A stretch of 64,000 bases of DNA. It comes from Litoribrevibacter albus (lineage in GTDB: Bacteria > Pseudomonadota > Gammaproteobacteria > Pseudomonadales > Litoribrevibacteraceae). This document shows positions 49,524-60,266 of the stretch, one piece after another. The notes under the pieces are model-generated. The model did not search any database and was not told the origin of the DNA. It worked only from the letters and a program-made list of their open reading frames with translations. How positions within the stretch are numbered: position 1 is the first letter of the stretch; every line of letters starts with the position of its first letter. A program made the translations under genes and the position numbers. The stretch spans positions 682,001 through 746,000 of the forward strand of contig NZ_BSNM01000016.1 in the NCBI RefSeq assembly GCF_030159995.1, read 5' to 3'.

Positions 49524-49552
49524 AAAAAAGGCCGCCGTTTGGCAGCCTTTTC
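49524..49552 (-). terminator. Rho-independent terminator of the rho gene
   Basis: On the minus strand, GGCTGCC pairs with GGCGGCC (one G-T wobble) around an AAAC loop and runs into six T. It is 16 bp after the rho stop, so transcription of the termination factor gene itself ends at an intrinsic terminator. Confidence 0.85.
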
Positions 49553-49567
49553 ATGGAAGGGCGTTGA

Positions 49568-50827
49568 TTAACGGCCTTTCATCGACATGAAGAATTCTTC
49601 ATTGGTCTTAAAGCCTTTCAGCTTATCCAATAGGAATTCACTGGCCGCGATGTCTTCCATCTCGTGAAGCAACTTACGAAGAATCCACATGCGTTGCAGT
49701 TCATCTTCGGTTGTCAGAATGTCTTCACGACGAGTACCGGATTTACGAACATTGATCGCAGGGAATACGCGTTTTTCAGCGATTTTACGATCCAGGTGCG
49801 TTTCCATGTTACCCGTACCTTTAAACTCTTCGAAGATTACTTCGTCCATCTTCGAACCAGTATCAACAAGCGCGGTTGCGATAATGGTCAAACTGCCGCC
49901 TTCTTCTACGTTACGTGCTGCACCGAAGAAACGTTTTGGACGTTCCAAAGCATGGGCGTCAACACCACCAGTCAGAACCTTGCCTGACGACGGTACAATG
50001 GTGTTATAGGCACGAGCCAGACGGGTAATAGAGTCCAGTAGGATCACTACGTCTTGTTTGTGCTCAACCAAACGCTTGGCTTTTTCCAGTACCATTTCAG
50101 CTACTTGAACGTGACGTGCAGGTGGCTCATCGAAGGTACTTGCAACTACTTCACCGCGAACGGTGCGTTGCATTTCGGTTACTTCCTCAGGGCGCTCATC
50201 AATCAAAAGAACAATCAGATGACATTCAGGATTGTTACGAGTGATGGATTGTGCGATGTTCTGAAGCATCACTGTTTTACCGGCTTTCGGCGGTGAAACA
50301 ATCAAACCACGCTGACCTTTACCAATTGGAGATGTCAGATCGATGATACGAGCAGACAGATCTTCGGTTGAACCGTTACCAGCTTCAAGTTTCAATCGTT
50401 CATCAGGGAATAAAGGAGTGAGGTTTTCGAAAAGAATTTTGTTCTTGGCGCTTTCTGGTTTGTCGTAGTTGATTTTATCAACCTTGAGCATTGCAAAATA
50501 ACGTTCACCGTCTTTTGGTGGTCGAATTTTCCCAGAAATAGTGTCGCCTTTACGCAAATTAAATCTTCGGATCTGGCTTGGAGAAACGTAAATGTCATCC
50601 GGGCCAGCTAAGTAAGAACTACCAGAGGATCTAAGGAAGCCAAAGCCATCTTGAAGGATTTCTAGTACGCCATCGCCATAGATGTCTTCACCGCTTTTTG
50701 CGTGTCTTTTCAGGATCGCGAAGATAACGTCTTGCTTGCGGGATCTAGCTAGATTGTCGAGACCCATTTCAGCAGCAATTTCTAAGAGCTCAGGCATGCT
50801 CTTTTGCTTGAGATCTGTAAGATTCAT
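49568..50827 (-). CDS. rho: Transcription termination factor Rho
   Basis: Hexameric RNA helicase, 419 residues, the E. coli length. The N-terminal RNA-binding domain has the cold-shock-like [15 protein letters not shown]. Walker A is [12 protein letters not shown], Walker [17 protein letters not shown], and the Q-loop and R-loop ([21 protein letters not shown]) follow. No inteins or prion-like insertion is present. trxA lies upstream on the same strand (265 bp), as in E. coli. Confidence 0.98.
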   Translation of the reverse strand: MNLTDLKQKSMPELLEIAAEMGLDNLARSRKQDVIFAILKRHAKSGEDIYGDGVLEILQDGFGFLRSSGSSYLAGPDDIYVSPSQIRRFNLRKGDTISGKIRPPKDGERYFAMLKVDKINYDKPESAKNKILFENLTPLFPDERLKLEAGNGSTEDLSARIIDLTSPIGKGQRGLIVSPPKAGKTVMLQNIAQSITRNNPECHLIVLLIDERPEEVTEMQRTVRGEVVASTFDEPPARHVQVAEMVLEKAKRLVEHKQDVVILLDSITRLARAYNTIVPSSGKVLTGGVDAHALERPKRFFGAARNVEEGGSLTIIATALVDTGSKMDEVIFEEFKGTGNMETHLDRKIAEKRVFPAINVRKSGTRREDILTTEDELQRMWILRKLLHEMEDIAASEFLLDKLKGFKTNEEFFMSMKGR

Positions 50828-51033
50828 GTATTTCCTGTGAGTAGTTTACTTAAATGAATGAGATTAAATTTGGTAGGTTTCAGGTGTTGTTATTTTGAAA
50901 TGAGGTTACGGGAGGAACCTCGGACCAACTGAAGACCAATATAGAAGGATAATCGGCGGTCGTCCAGAAAAATTTACCAAATTTTGTACAAAAACTTCGG
51001 GGGTTGGGGCTGTGTGTGCTTTTACTTGGCAGG

Positions 51034-51063
51034 GTGAGCCAGGTTCTACTGGGGCTGGCTCAC
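51034..51063 (-). promoter_or_regulatory. Hairpin in the trxA-rho gap
   Basis: 9-bp perfect stem GTGAGCCAG / CTGGCTCAC with a 12-nt loop, 30 bp past the trxA stop and within what would be the rho leader. No T run follows on the minus strand. Could end trxA weakly or take part in rho autoregulation. Confidence 0.5.
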
Positions 51064-51092
51064 GTATGACGCAGGTGTCTTAGACCAGGCAA

Positions 51093-51419
51093 TTACACCG
51101 TGCTGTCAATGAATGCAGTTAGCTGAGACTTCGACAAAGCACCAACTTTAGTCGCTTCAACGCTGCCATTCTTGAAGATCATCAACGTAGGAATACCACG
51201 GATATTGAACTTAGGTGGTGTTGCTTCGTTTTCATCGATGTTCAGCTTACAGATTTTGATTTGACCGTCGTAATCGTTAGCAATTTCTTCAAGGATTGGC
51301 GCAATCATTTTACAAGGACCGCACCAAGGTGCCCAGTAATCAACAATCACAGGAAGATCGCTTTTTAGCACTTCTTCTTCAAAAGTTGCATCGGTTACGT
51401 TCACAATTGTGTCGCTCAT
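51093..51419 (-). CDS. trxA: Thioredoxin 1
   Basis: 108-residue cytoplasmic thioredoxin. Active site [11 protein letters not shown] with Cys33 and Cys36, buried Asp in VIVDYWA, cis-Pro in [13 protein letters not shown]. Length and sequence match TrxA rather than TrxC, which has an extra N-terminal zinc region. Located upstream of rho in the same direction and divergent from ppx. Confidence 0.98.
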   Translation of the reverse strand: MSDTIVNVTDATFEEEVLKSDLPVIVDYWAPWCGPCKMIAPILEEIANDYDGQIKICKLNIDENEATPPKFNIRGIPTLMIFKNGSVEATKVGALSKSQLTAFIDSTV

Positions 51420-51679
51420 GATGTTTATCCTAATAGTTTATTGAGTATTTAATAATGTTTGAGTATTAAAAATCGTTGCTCGAATTCGGTCAGTATTTAT
51501 CAATTTGAGAAAGCTGCTAGTGTTTAGTTCAATGCGCTATCTCAAAGAAATGATTCGTCGGGCGGCTGCGAAATGACATAAAAAGTGGCATGATTAGGCC
51601 CGAAAATACGTTACTAGATTCTCTGTACTATATGGGCGCAGAGAGGAATTACAAGTCTTTTAATGATGAAAGAGAAGAT

Positions 51680-53176
51680 ATGACGATCGATACTGACGCT
51701 TTAGCAGCAATTGATTTGGGGTCTAATAGTTTTCACTTGGTGGTTGCCCGTGAAGAGCAGGGTGAAATACGCGTTGTTGAAAAATTAGGCGAAAAAGTAC
51801 AGTTGGCTGCAGGAATCGGTAAAGATAAATGTCTTAGCGAAGAAGCCATTGATAGAGGCTTGTCTTGTCTCAGCCGATTTACTGAACGTCTTAAAAATGT
51901 TCCCCAGGATCGAATTCGTATTGTCGGTACCAATGCCCTTAGGGTGGCTAAAAACAGCGGCGCTTTTATAAAGCGTGCGCGTGAAGTACTTTATGCACCG
52001 GTCGAAGTTATTGCTGGTCGGGAGGAAGCACGCTTGATTTATCTGGGGGTGTCTCACACCTTATCGGATGATGCCGGTGCCAAATTGGTGGTTGATATCG
52101 GCGGAGGCAGTACCGAGTTCATTATTGGAGAACGTTTCGAGCCGATCGAAATGGAAAGCCTTCACATGGGCTGTGTTTCCTATCGAACACGATTTTTTGC
52201 GGATGGCAAAATCAAGCGTAAGAACTTTGATCAGGCGGTGCTGGTTGCCCGCATGGAGCTGCAAAGCATTCGGGATCAATATCTTGCGCAAGGTTGGCAG
52301 GATGCTATCGGTTCTTCAGGCACCATTCGTAATATCGAACGAGTGGTAGTAGCGCGTGGCTGGACAGAAGGTGGCATTACCCGAGAGTCTCTGGATAAGT
52401 TGCGTAGCCTGATTCTGTCCTATAACCATGTGGATGAACTGGATATCGAAGGGCTTAAGGTCGAGCGTAAGAGTGTTTTTCCTTCCGGAGTGGCAATTTT
52501 ATTGGCGGTGTTTGATGCTTTGGGGATTGAGCGTATGGAATATTCAGACGGTGCACTCAGAGAAGGTGTGCTCTATGACGTACTTGGGCGCTTGAGTCAC
52601 GAAGACGTTCGAGAGCGGACGGTATTGGCGTTGATGGAGCGTTTCCATGTGGTCAAAGAACATGCGGCTGTTTGCGAACAAACGGCGGTGACCTTGTTTG
52701 ATCAGTTGCAAGCTGAGTGGTCTCTTAAACCTCAAGACCGGGAGTTGCTGAGTTGGGCGGCTTGTCTTCATGAAGTGGGGCGCGTTATTGCTCACAGCCA
52801 ATTCCATAAGCACGGTGCGTATTTAATCGGTCAGTCGGATTTGGCCGGTTTCACCAAAGGCGAGCAGGAAGAGTTGGCGATTCTGGTGCGTTTGCATCGT
52901 CGTAAGATTTCACTGCTGGTGTTGGACAACATTGAACCCAGTCGGGCCAAAGAATTAAAACGTCTGGTGATCTTGTTGCGATTGGCGGTGACCTTGTGTG
53001 CGCCGAGATTTATGACGCAGCCGCCGAAGGTCCAGGCGGAGTTAGTGAAAGGTGTTGTGCAGCTGTCCTTTAATGATGATTGGCCAACTGAATATTCGCT
53101 GGGGCTAGATATGTTGCGAGAAGAGATGACTTTGTGGCCTAAGATTGGCTTTGAAGGCACGATCTTTTTGGACTAG
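51680..53176 (+). CDS. ppx: Exopolyphosphatase
   Basis: Removes terminal phosphates from polyphosphate (and may act on pppGpp). 498 residues from the ATG at 51680; the frame stays open to 51590, but the added part has no family resemblance. N-terminal ASKHA motif AAIDLGSNSFHLVV, then second phosphate motif VVDIGGGSTEFII, and a C-terminal HD-like domain with AACLHEVGR. It lies next to ppk1, convergent with it across a shared terminator. Length and domains match E. coli Ppx and Pseudomonas Ppx. Confidence 0.96.
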   Translation: MTIDTDALAAIDLGSNSFHLVVAREEQGEIRVVEKLGEKVQLAAGIGKDKCLSEEAIDRGLSCLSRFTERLKNVPQDRIRIVGTNALRVAKNSGAFIKRAREVLYAPVEVIAGREEARLIYLGVSHTLSDDAGAKLVVDIGGGSTEFIIGERFEPIEMESLHMGCVSYRTRFFADGKIKRKNFDQAVLVARMELQSIRDQYLAQGWQDAIGSSGTIRNIERVVVARGWTEGGITRESLDKLRSLILSYNHVDELDIEGLKVERKSVFPSGVAILLAVFDALGIERMEYSDGALREGVLYDVLGRLSHEDVRERTVLALMERFHVVKEHAAVCEQTAVTLFDQLQAEWSLKPQDRELLSWAACLHEVGRVIAHSQFHKHGAYLIGQSDLAGFTKGEQEELAILVRLHRRKISLLVLDNIEPSRAKELKRLVILLRLAVTLCAPRFMTQPPKVQAELVKGVVQLSFNDDWPTEYSLGLDMLREEMTLWPKIGFEGTIFLD

Positions 53177-53204
53177 TTGAATATCTCTTTCGTATGTCGC
53201 TATC

Positions 53205-53234
53205 AAAAAGCCACCTCGTGAGGTGGCTTTTTTT
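53205..53234. terminator. Bidirectional terminator between ppx and ppk1
   Basis: Stem GCCACCTC / GAGGTGGC with a 2-4-nt loop, flanked by five A on the left and seven T on the right; it serves both convergent genes. Confidence 0.92.
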
Positions 53235-53294
53235 ATGTGCTTTTTATTCGTCCTGAATGGCGTTCTTTATAACCACTAAATAGCAACTAAGCCA

Positions 53295-55400
53295 TTAAGC
53301 TCGTAACGCCAGACGTTCCAATAAACTGCTCTGAGCGGAGATCGCCTCTTCACCTTCTTCGGGCTGGTTGAGCACGTAGGTGTCGTCGGTCTGCAATTCC
53401 CAGCTCTGACAATTGTCTTGCAGGTAGAGATTGAGTTCTTCAATCATGCGCTTCTTCAATTTACTCGGCTCAATAGGGAAGCAAGTCTCCACGCGGTTGA
53501 TGAGGTTTCGTTCCATCCAGTCGGCACTGGCACCGAAGAGTTTCGGTGAGCCATTGTTTTCAAAATAGAAAATGCGGGTGTGCTCCAGAAAGCGACCGAC
53601 AATGGAGCGTACTCGGATATTTTCAGACACTCCCGGAATCCCCGGGCGCAAAGAACACATGCTGCGAATGATCAGGTCGATGGAAACGCCGGCCTGGGAC
53701 GCTTTATATAAGGCTTTAATGATCTTGGGTTCGGTCAGTCCATTACATTTAATAATGATTTTGGCCGGTAAGCCTTCTTTTGCGTGGGCAGCTTCTTTGT
53801 TGATCAGATCAATCAACCCTTTGTGCAAGGTAAACGGTGCGTGCATCAGCTTTTGGGTTTTTTGAATTTTGCCCATCCCGGTCAGCTGTTGGAAAATGCG
53901 GTGCGTATCGTAGGTGATCTCATCGTTCGCAGTCAGGTAGCCATAATCTGTGTAGAGTTTGGCGGTTCCTGCGTGATAGTTACCCGTACCCAAGTGAGCA
54001 TAGCGTTTCAGTTGTTGATTCTCCCGACGGAGAATCAGCATCATCTTGGCGTGAGTTTTGTGGCCGACGACACCGTAGGTGACCAGTGCTCCGGATTCTT
54101 GAAGTCGGCTAGCGAGATTGATGTTGTCTTCTTCATCAAAACGAGCGCGTAGTTCGATCACAGCCGTTACTTCTTTGCCGTTACGGGCTGCTTCACATAG
54201 AGCGTTGACGATGTCTGAATCTTCACCGGTTCGATACAGCGTTTGTTTAATCGCAATCACGTTGGGGTCTTTCGCCGCTGCCATTAATAGGTTAACGACG
54301 GGCGTAAAGGATTCAAACGGGTGGTGAAGCAATCGATCGCTTTTTCGAATTTCATCAAAGATGTTGTTCTTGGCCGAGAGCTTCAGTGCTTTCGAAAGAC
54401 CCGGAGTAAAGACGTCGTATTGCAAGTCCGGGCGTTTTACCAGACTTAGCGTTTGCATCAGTCTCGCCAGATTGACGGGGCCATCGACGCGGTAGAGGTC
54501 GTCTTCACTAAGATTGAAGCGTTTCAGCAGCTCTTCAACCAGTTCATCCGGGCAGTTATTGGCTACTTCCAAGCGCACCGCATCGCCATAGCGACGAGAA
54601 AGCAATTCGCTTCGCAATGCGTTGGCTAAATCTTCTTCGGTTTCATCAATTTCCAAGTCGGCGTTTCGGGTGAGTCGGAATTGATAACAGCCATCGATGG
54701 TCATACCGGGGAACAGGTCTCCGGCATGAGCGTGAATGATAGACGATAAGAAGACCAGGTTGTCGCCGTCGTTGTCACAGATTTCATCCGGTAAACGAAC
54801 AACGCGAGGCAAAGAGCGAGGCGCAGGCAGAATGGCCAAGCCGGTTTCACGGCCAAAGGCGTCTTTCCCGTCCAATTCCACAATAAAGTTCAGTGTCTTG
54901 TTGACCAAACGCGGGAATGGGTGAGACGGGTCCAGTCCGACCGGGCTCATCACTGGCATTACGCTTTCATTGAAGAAATTGTTGATCCACTCTTCCTGTT
55001 GTTCTGTCCATTCTTCCCGACGGAGGAAGCGAATGCCTTCTTCACGAAGTGCCGGCAGGATAATATCGTTGAGGATTTCATATTGGCGCTCTACCAACGG
55101 GTGGTACTGTTCGCTGATGGCTTCTAACGCTTGTTCCGGAATCATGCCGTCAGGCAGGATCTTGGCCTGACCGAATTCAATTTGGCGTTTTAGTTCGGCC
55201 ACGCGAATCTCGAAGAACTCATCGGTGTTAGAGCTGAAAATACACAAAAAGAGCAGACGCTGAAGCAAGGGATGTCGTTCATCCATCGCCTGAGCCAAGA
55301 CGCGCTCGTTAAACTTAATCAAGCTTAATTCGCGGTTGATATAAAGTTCAGGGTTATCCAAATCGATAACGGTGGTTTCTTCAGTCGCCTGGGTTGTCAT
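53295..55400 (-). CDS. ppk1: Polyphosphate kinase 1
   Basis: Reversibly makes polyphosphate from ATP. 701 residues with N-terminal [17 protein letters not shown], head domain, and C-terminal PLD-like domains holding the autophosphorylated His in [15 protein letters not shown] and [15 protein letters not shown] plus a second His in [16 protein letters not shown]. It follows hemB by 52 bp on the same strand, the Pseudomonas arrangement, and is opposite ppx. With Ppx it sets the polyphosphate pool; the Pit permease nearby could supply phosphate. Confidence 0.97.
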   Translation of the reverse strand: MTTQATEETTVIDLDNPELYINRELSLIKFNERVLAQAMDERHPLLQRLLFLCIFSSNTDEFFEIRVAELKRQIEFGQAKILPDGMIPEQALEAISEQYHPLVERQYEILNDIILPALREEGIRFLRREEWTEQQEEWINNFFNESVMPVMSPVGLDPSHPFPRLVNKTLNFIVELDGKDAFGRETGLAILPAPRSLPRVVRLPDEICDNDGDNLVFLSSIIHAHAGDLFPGMTIDGCYQFRLTRNADLEIDETEEDLANALRSELLSRRYGDAVRLEVANNCPDELVEELLKRFNLSEDDLYRVDGPVNLARLMQTLSLVKRPDLQYDVFTPGLSKALKLSAKNNIFDEIRKSDRLLHHPFESFTPVVNLLMAAAKDPNVIAIKQTLYRTGEDSDIVNALCEAARNGKEVTAVIELRARFDEEDNINLASRLQESGALVTYGVVGHKTHAKMMLILRRENQQLKRYAHLGTGNYHAGTAKLYTDYGYLTANDEITYDTHRIFQQLTGMGKIQKTQKLMHAPFTLHKGLIDLINKEAAHAKEGLPAKIIIKCNGLTEPKIIKALYKASQAGVSIDLIIRSMCSLRPGIPGVSENIRVRSIVGRFLEHTRIFYFENNGSPKLFGASADWMERNLINRVETCFPIEPSKLKKRMIEELNLYLQDNCQSWELQTDDTYVLNQPEEGEEAISAQSSLLERLALRA

Positions 55401-55452
55401 ACTCTTTTGGTATCCTTCAATTTATGACATATGGGTCGGAGCGAGTTCTTTC

Positions 55453-56595
<1,143 letters not shown>

Positions 56596-56706
56596 CTATG
56601 TAACTATTATGAAACTTTATCACGAATATGGCTTGAGATGCCTCAACAGAACTTAACTGTATCGTGCCTGTCAGAGATAAAAATATAATCAGGGTGGAAA
56701 CATTGA

Positions 56707-58845
56707 ATGAATAAACGTCTCTCGCTTGTCGGGCTGCTGGTGTTAGCTGTGCTCGGTTTTTGGCATTTCGATCTGGGGCATTATCTGACGCTGGATTATT
56801 TTTCGGAACAGCGTAACCAGTGGGCGCAGGCAATAGAAGCCAATCCTTGGCAAAGCACTGTTATTTTCTTTTCGATTTATGTGGCTGTAACAGGGCTTTC
56901 CTTGCCCGGTGCAGCGGTGATGACCTTGGTGGCCGGTGCCTTGTTTGGTGTGGTGTGGGGAACGATCTTAGTGTCCTTCGCCAGTACTTTAGGCGCGACG
57001 TTGGCGTTTCTTGTAGCAAGGTTTATTCTGCGGGACACCGTACAGAACAAGTTCGGTGATCAGTTAAAGAGTATTAACCAAGGCATTGAGAAAGACGGGC
57101 CGTTTTATCTCTTTACCTTGCGACTGATTCCTGTGTTTCCTTTCTTCCTTATCAATCTGGTGATGGGGTTAACGCCGATTCGTACGTTAACCTATTTTCT
57201 GGTCAGTCAAATCGGGATGTTGCCAGGCACCATCGTTTATGTGAATGCCGGTGCCGAATTGTCTCAGGTGACGGAATTCAGTTCTTCGGCGATTTTTACC
57301 CCAGGCTTAATCGGCTCCTTCGTGCTGTTAGGGATCTTTCCTTGGTTGGCCAAGGCTTTGGTGAATGTAATCAAGCGTCGTCAGGTCTACAAAGGTTGGG
57401 AAAAACCAAAAACCTTTGATTTTAATTTACTTGTTATTGGCGCTGGCGCTGCAGGGTTGGTGACGTCTTATATCGGGGCGGCGGTGAAAGCCAAAGTGGG
57501 TTTGATTGAACGCCATAAAATGGGCGGCGATTGTTTGAATACCGGATGCGTACCGAGTAAGGCGTTATTGCGCAGTGCCAAGATTAATCACTACATCGGT
57601 CAGGCCAGCAAATATGGCTTACAGAATGGTTCGGCAGAGGTGGATTTTCCTGCGGTGATGGAACGAGTTCAGGAGATCATTCGGACAGTCGAACCTCACG
57701 ACTCGGTAGAACGCTATCGATCGTTGGGGGTGGATTGTTTGCAAGGTCAGGCCCGTTTGAAAAGTCCGTATTCTGTGGAATTAAACGGTGAAATATTAAC
57801 GGCGAAGAATATCGTTATTGCCTCAGGTGCTCGACCTTTTGTTCCCCCTATTCCCGGGTTGGATGCGGTGAACTGGTATTCCTCCGATACCATTTGGGAA
57901 CTTAGGGAAAAACCGGAGCGTTTGTTGATACTGGGTGGCGGCCCTATTGGTTGTGAACTAGCTCAGGCATTCTCTCGTTTGGGGTGTCAGGTATCCCAAG
58001 TGGATATGTCAGAGCGCTTGATGCCGAGGGAAGATGAAGATGTCTCGGCGGTGATTCATCAGCGCTGGCAGGAAGAAGGCATCGCATTGTACTTGGGCCA
58101 CACTGCCGTCCGTTTTGAGTCCGTTGCTGGTCAACATCAGCTGATTGCCAGTAAAGATGGCAAGGATGTGGTTATCCCGTTTGATGCGGTGTTACTGGCG
58201 GTCGGGCGTAAAGCTAATACGGCGTCACTCGGGCTGGATGAATTGGGCATCGAGTTGAGTGAACGAGGCACGGTGGAAGTAAATGAGTACTTACAGACCA
58301 AGTACCCGAACATTCTGGCCTGTGGTGATGTGGCTGGCCCCTATCAGTTCACTCATACGGCGTCACATCAGGCGTGGTATGCCTCGGTTAATGCGCTGTT
58401 CGGTCGCTTTAAAAAGTTCAAGGTGGATTATCGGGTGATTCCCTGGGCCACCTTTACCGATCCTGAAGTGGCTCGGGTGGGGTTGAGCGAACAAGAAGCC
58501 ACCGAGCAAGGCATTGCTTATGAGGTCACCAAGTACGGCATTGATGACTTAGATCGAGCCATTGCGGATTCTGAAGCTCACGGCTTTGTGAAAGTGTTGA
58601 CTGAGCCGGGCAAAGATAAAATTCTGGGCGTGACCATTGTCGGATATCACGCAGGAGAATTGATTGCCGAATACGTGACCGCGATGAAGTATGGTTTGGG
58701 GCTGAACAAGATTTTGGGGACGATTCACATTTATCCGACATTAACCGAAGCCAATAAATATGCGGCTGGGGAATGGAAACGCGCTCATGTGTCGGACAAA
58801 GCGCTTCAGTGGTTAGAAAAATTTCACCGTTGGATGCGAAGCTAA
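56707..58845 (+). CDS. Fusion: VTT/DedA (TVP38/TMEM64) membrane domain plus pyridine nucleotide-disulfide oxidoreductase
   Basis: 712 residues. The first 225 form a membrane domain with about five helices and the VTT/DedA hallmarks GALFGVVWG and FTLRLIPVFPFFLINLVMG (136-154). From residue 240 a flavoenzyme follows: FAD motif LLVIGAGAAG (241-250), redox pair C276 and C281 in GGDCLNTGCVPSK, NAD-binding LILGGGPIGCELAQ, and dimerisation domain ending HIYPTLTEANKYAAGEW. The Tyr in place of the usual active-site His of HxHP suggests a mercuric-reductase-like rather than dihydrolipoamide dehydrogenase role. No metal-binding N-terminal domain (GMTCxxC) is present. Substrate unknown; fusion would hold the enzyme at the inner membrane. 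Confidence 0.9.
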   Translation: MNKRLSLVGLLVLAVLGFWHFDLGHYLTLDYFSEQRNQWAQAIEANPWQSTVIFFSIYVAVTGLSLPGAAVMTLVAGALFGVVWGTILVSFASTLGATLAFLVARFILRDTVQNKFGDQLKSINQGIEKDGPFYLFTLRLIPVFPFFLINLVMGLTPIRTLTYFLVSQIGMLPGTIVYVNAGAELSQVTEFSSSAIFTPGLIGSFVLLGIFPWLAKALVNVIKRRQVYKGWEKPKTFDFNLLVIGAGAAGLVTSYIGAAVKAKVGLIERHKMGGDCLNTGCVPSKALLRSAKINHYIGQASKYGLQNGSAEVDFPAVMERVQEIIRTVEPHDSVERYRSLGVDCLQGQARLKSPYSVELNGEILTAKNIVIASGARPFVPPIPGLDAVNWYSSDTIWELREKPERLLILGGGPIGCELAQAFSRLGCQVSQVDMSERLMPREDEDVSAVIHQRWQEEGIALYLGHTAVRFESVAGQHQLIASKDGKDVVIPFDAVLLAVGRKANTASLGLDELGIELSERGTVEVNEYLQTKYPNILACGDVAGPYQFTHTASHQAWYASVNALFGRFKKFKVDYRVIPWATFTDPEVARVGLSEQEATEQGIAYEVTKYGIDDLDRAIADSEAHGFVKVLTEPGKDKILGVTIVGYHAGELIAEYVTAMKYGLGLNKILGTIHIYPTLTEANKYAAGEWKRAHVSDKALQWLEKFHRWMRS

Positions 58846-58929
58846 CGGATAGGCATCTACTGTATTAGACCGTTCCTTCGCTGACGAAATCGGGAAACTG
58901 TGATTTACTTAACTCATATAATGATGAAT

Positions 58930-58957
58930 AAGCGCTCTCAGATGAGGGTGCTTTTTT
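58930..58957 (+). terminator. Rho-independent terminator of the fusion gene
   Basis: 10-bp stem AAGCGCTCTC / GAGGGTGCTT (two G-T pairs), AGAT loop, then four further T. It lies between the fusion gene and elbB, so elbB needs its own promoter or read-through. Confidence 0.8.
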
Positions 58958-58990
58958 ATGGCGATGTGTTCAACGAAAAGGAAGAGTGAC

Positions 58991-59656
58991 ATGGCAAAAA
59001 AAATTGCGGTATTACTGTCAGGGTGTGGTGTTTATGATGGTTCTGAGATTTATGAAACCGTATTGACGCTGTTGCGTTTAGATCAGTCGGGTGCGGAATA
59101 TCAGTGCATTGCGCCTAACGATGCCATGATGCATGTGATCAATCATATGACCGGGGAAGAAATGCCGGAATCCCGAAATATTCTGGTGGAAGCGGCGCGA
59201 CTGGCTCGTGGCAACATCATTGATTTGGCCGATGCAAAGGCTGAGGAGTATGACGGGTTAATTTTGCCTGGCGGATTTGGTGCGGCGAAAAACCTGTGTG
59301 ATTTTGCAGTGAAGGGTACGGAGATGTCGATTCGCCAAGATGTAATCGACTTTGTTCGCAGTTTCCATAAGGCAATGAAGCCCGTTGGATTGATGTGTAT
59401 TGCGCCGGTGATGGTGCCACAAATTTTTGGTGAAAAGTCCATCTGTACGATCGGTACAGACCCGGATGTGGCGTCAGCGGTGACGGCTATGGGCGGTGAG
59501 CATCAGGATCGCTCTGTGGATGACATTTGTGTGGATGCGGTGAATAAAGTGGTTACGACACCGGCGTATATGTTGGCGTCGGGTATCTTTGATGCGTCTA
59601 AAGGGATTTTCGCGCTGGTGGATGAAGTGCTATCGATGATTAAGAAATACAACTGA
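58991..59656 (+). CDS. elbB: ElbB-type glyoxalase / DJ-1-PfpI superfamily protein
   Basis: 221 residues from the ATG at 58991, with GGAAGAG 5 nt upstream; an earlier in-frame ATG at 58958 overlaps the terminator tail and is less likely. The protein begins KKIAVLLSGCGVYDGSEIYE, and GLILPGGFGAAKNLCDFA and GLMCIAPVMVPQIF (nucleophile-elbow Cys) match ElbB, an isoprenoid-linked protein with weak glyoxalase activity in E. coli. Role is not established. Confidence 0.92.
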   Translation: MAKKIAVLLSGCGVYDGSEIYETVLTLLRLDQSGAEYQCIAPNDAMMHVINHMTGEEMPESRNILVEAARLARGNIIDLADAKAEEYDGLILPGGFGAAKNLCDFAVKGTEMSIRQDVIDFVRSFHKAMKPVGLMCIAPVMVPQIFGEKSICTIGTDPDVASAVTAMGGEHQDRSVDDICVDAVNKVVTTPAYMLASGIFDASKGIFALVDEVLSMIKKYN

Positions 59657-59666
59657 TTGAAAGGCG

Positions 59667-59690
59667 TGCCAGGCTAAGTGTCTGGCATTT
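59667..59690 (+). terminator. Weak terminator after elbB
   Basis: Stem TGCCAG / CTGGCA with a 9-nt loop and only three T, in the gap between elbB and a convergent small gene. Confidence 0.4.
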
Positions 59691-59705
59691 CCATTTCTGG
59701 ACTGG

Positions 59706-60119
59706 TTATTCGAAAGGTACTTCAATGACCAGGGCTTTTCTGTCCAGTGGGTCGCCACTGAACGGGCGAATGACTTGCTGCTTTTCATCATCCATTAACG
59801 CCGAATCTCTTGAGTCATCGAGTTGCTGAATAGAGATCGAAATCTTTGGGTCTGAAGCTGTGTCCTGGCCAAAGAAATTTGGCAAGGTGGTTTCGTACAA
59901 AGTAGTAAAGGAATGCGGCAGGATAGATGATTGATAGGTGCTGGCTAAATGATCGTCATCAATCATGTAGTGATCGGTCTCTGCTGAGGCGCGGTCACAG
60001 GTAATGATTTGGATGATAACCAGCAAGGCCAGTAACGCCAGGTTCGACAGCCATAGCACAGTGCGGGTAGGAAACCGACCCACCGGGCGATACATTTGAT
60101 GGTTATATGACGCGTTCAT
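59706..60119 (-). CDS. Small single-pass membrane protein, unknown function
   Basis: 137 residues from the ATG at 60119, which has GGCAGGAAAAG just upstream; the longer frame to 60170 lacks a ribosome site. Basic N terminus (MYRPVGRFPTRT), one membrane helix (about 21-40, VLWLSNLALLALLVIIQII) and an acidic, polar extracytoplasmic tail with ALVIEVPFE at the end. A signal-anchor topology is likely. No family recognised. It runs in the same direction as, and downstream of, the ABC-F gene. Confidence 0.6.
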   Translation of the reverse strand: MNASYNHQMYRPVGRFPTRTVLWLSNLALLALLVIIQIITCDRASAETDHYMIDDDHLASTYQSSILPHSFTTLYETTLPNFFGQDTASDPKISISIQQLDDSRDSALMDDEKQQVIRPFSGDPLDRKALVIEVPFE

Positions 60120-60266
60120 TTTTGCACTTTTCCTGCCGTTTGATCTCAGTCTAAATTCACCATGGGTCACATGGTGAAACCAGTCTTAAGTCCTCAAACA
60201 GTTTGTTGTTATTATTGTTTGGCGTAGGAGTAATGGGTGCTTGTGTCGTTAGTTCGCAATCATTAC

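Noticed and set aside
51590-51679. Thirty extra codons before ppx
   Set aside because: No similarity to Ppx; the ATG at 51680 immediately precedes the conserved AAIDLGSNSFH.
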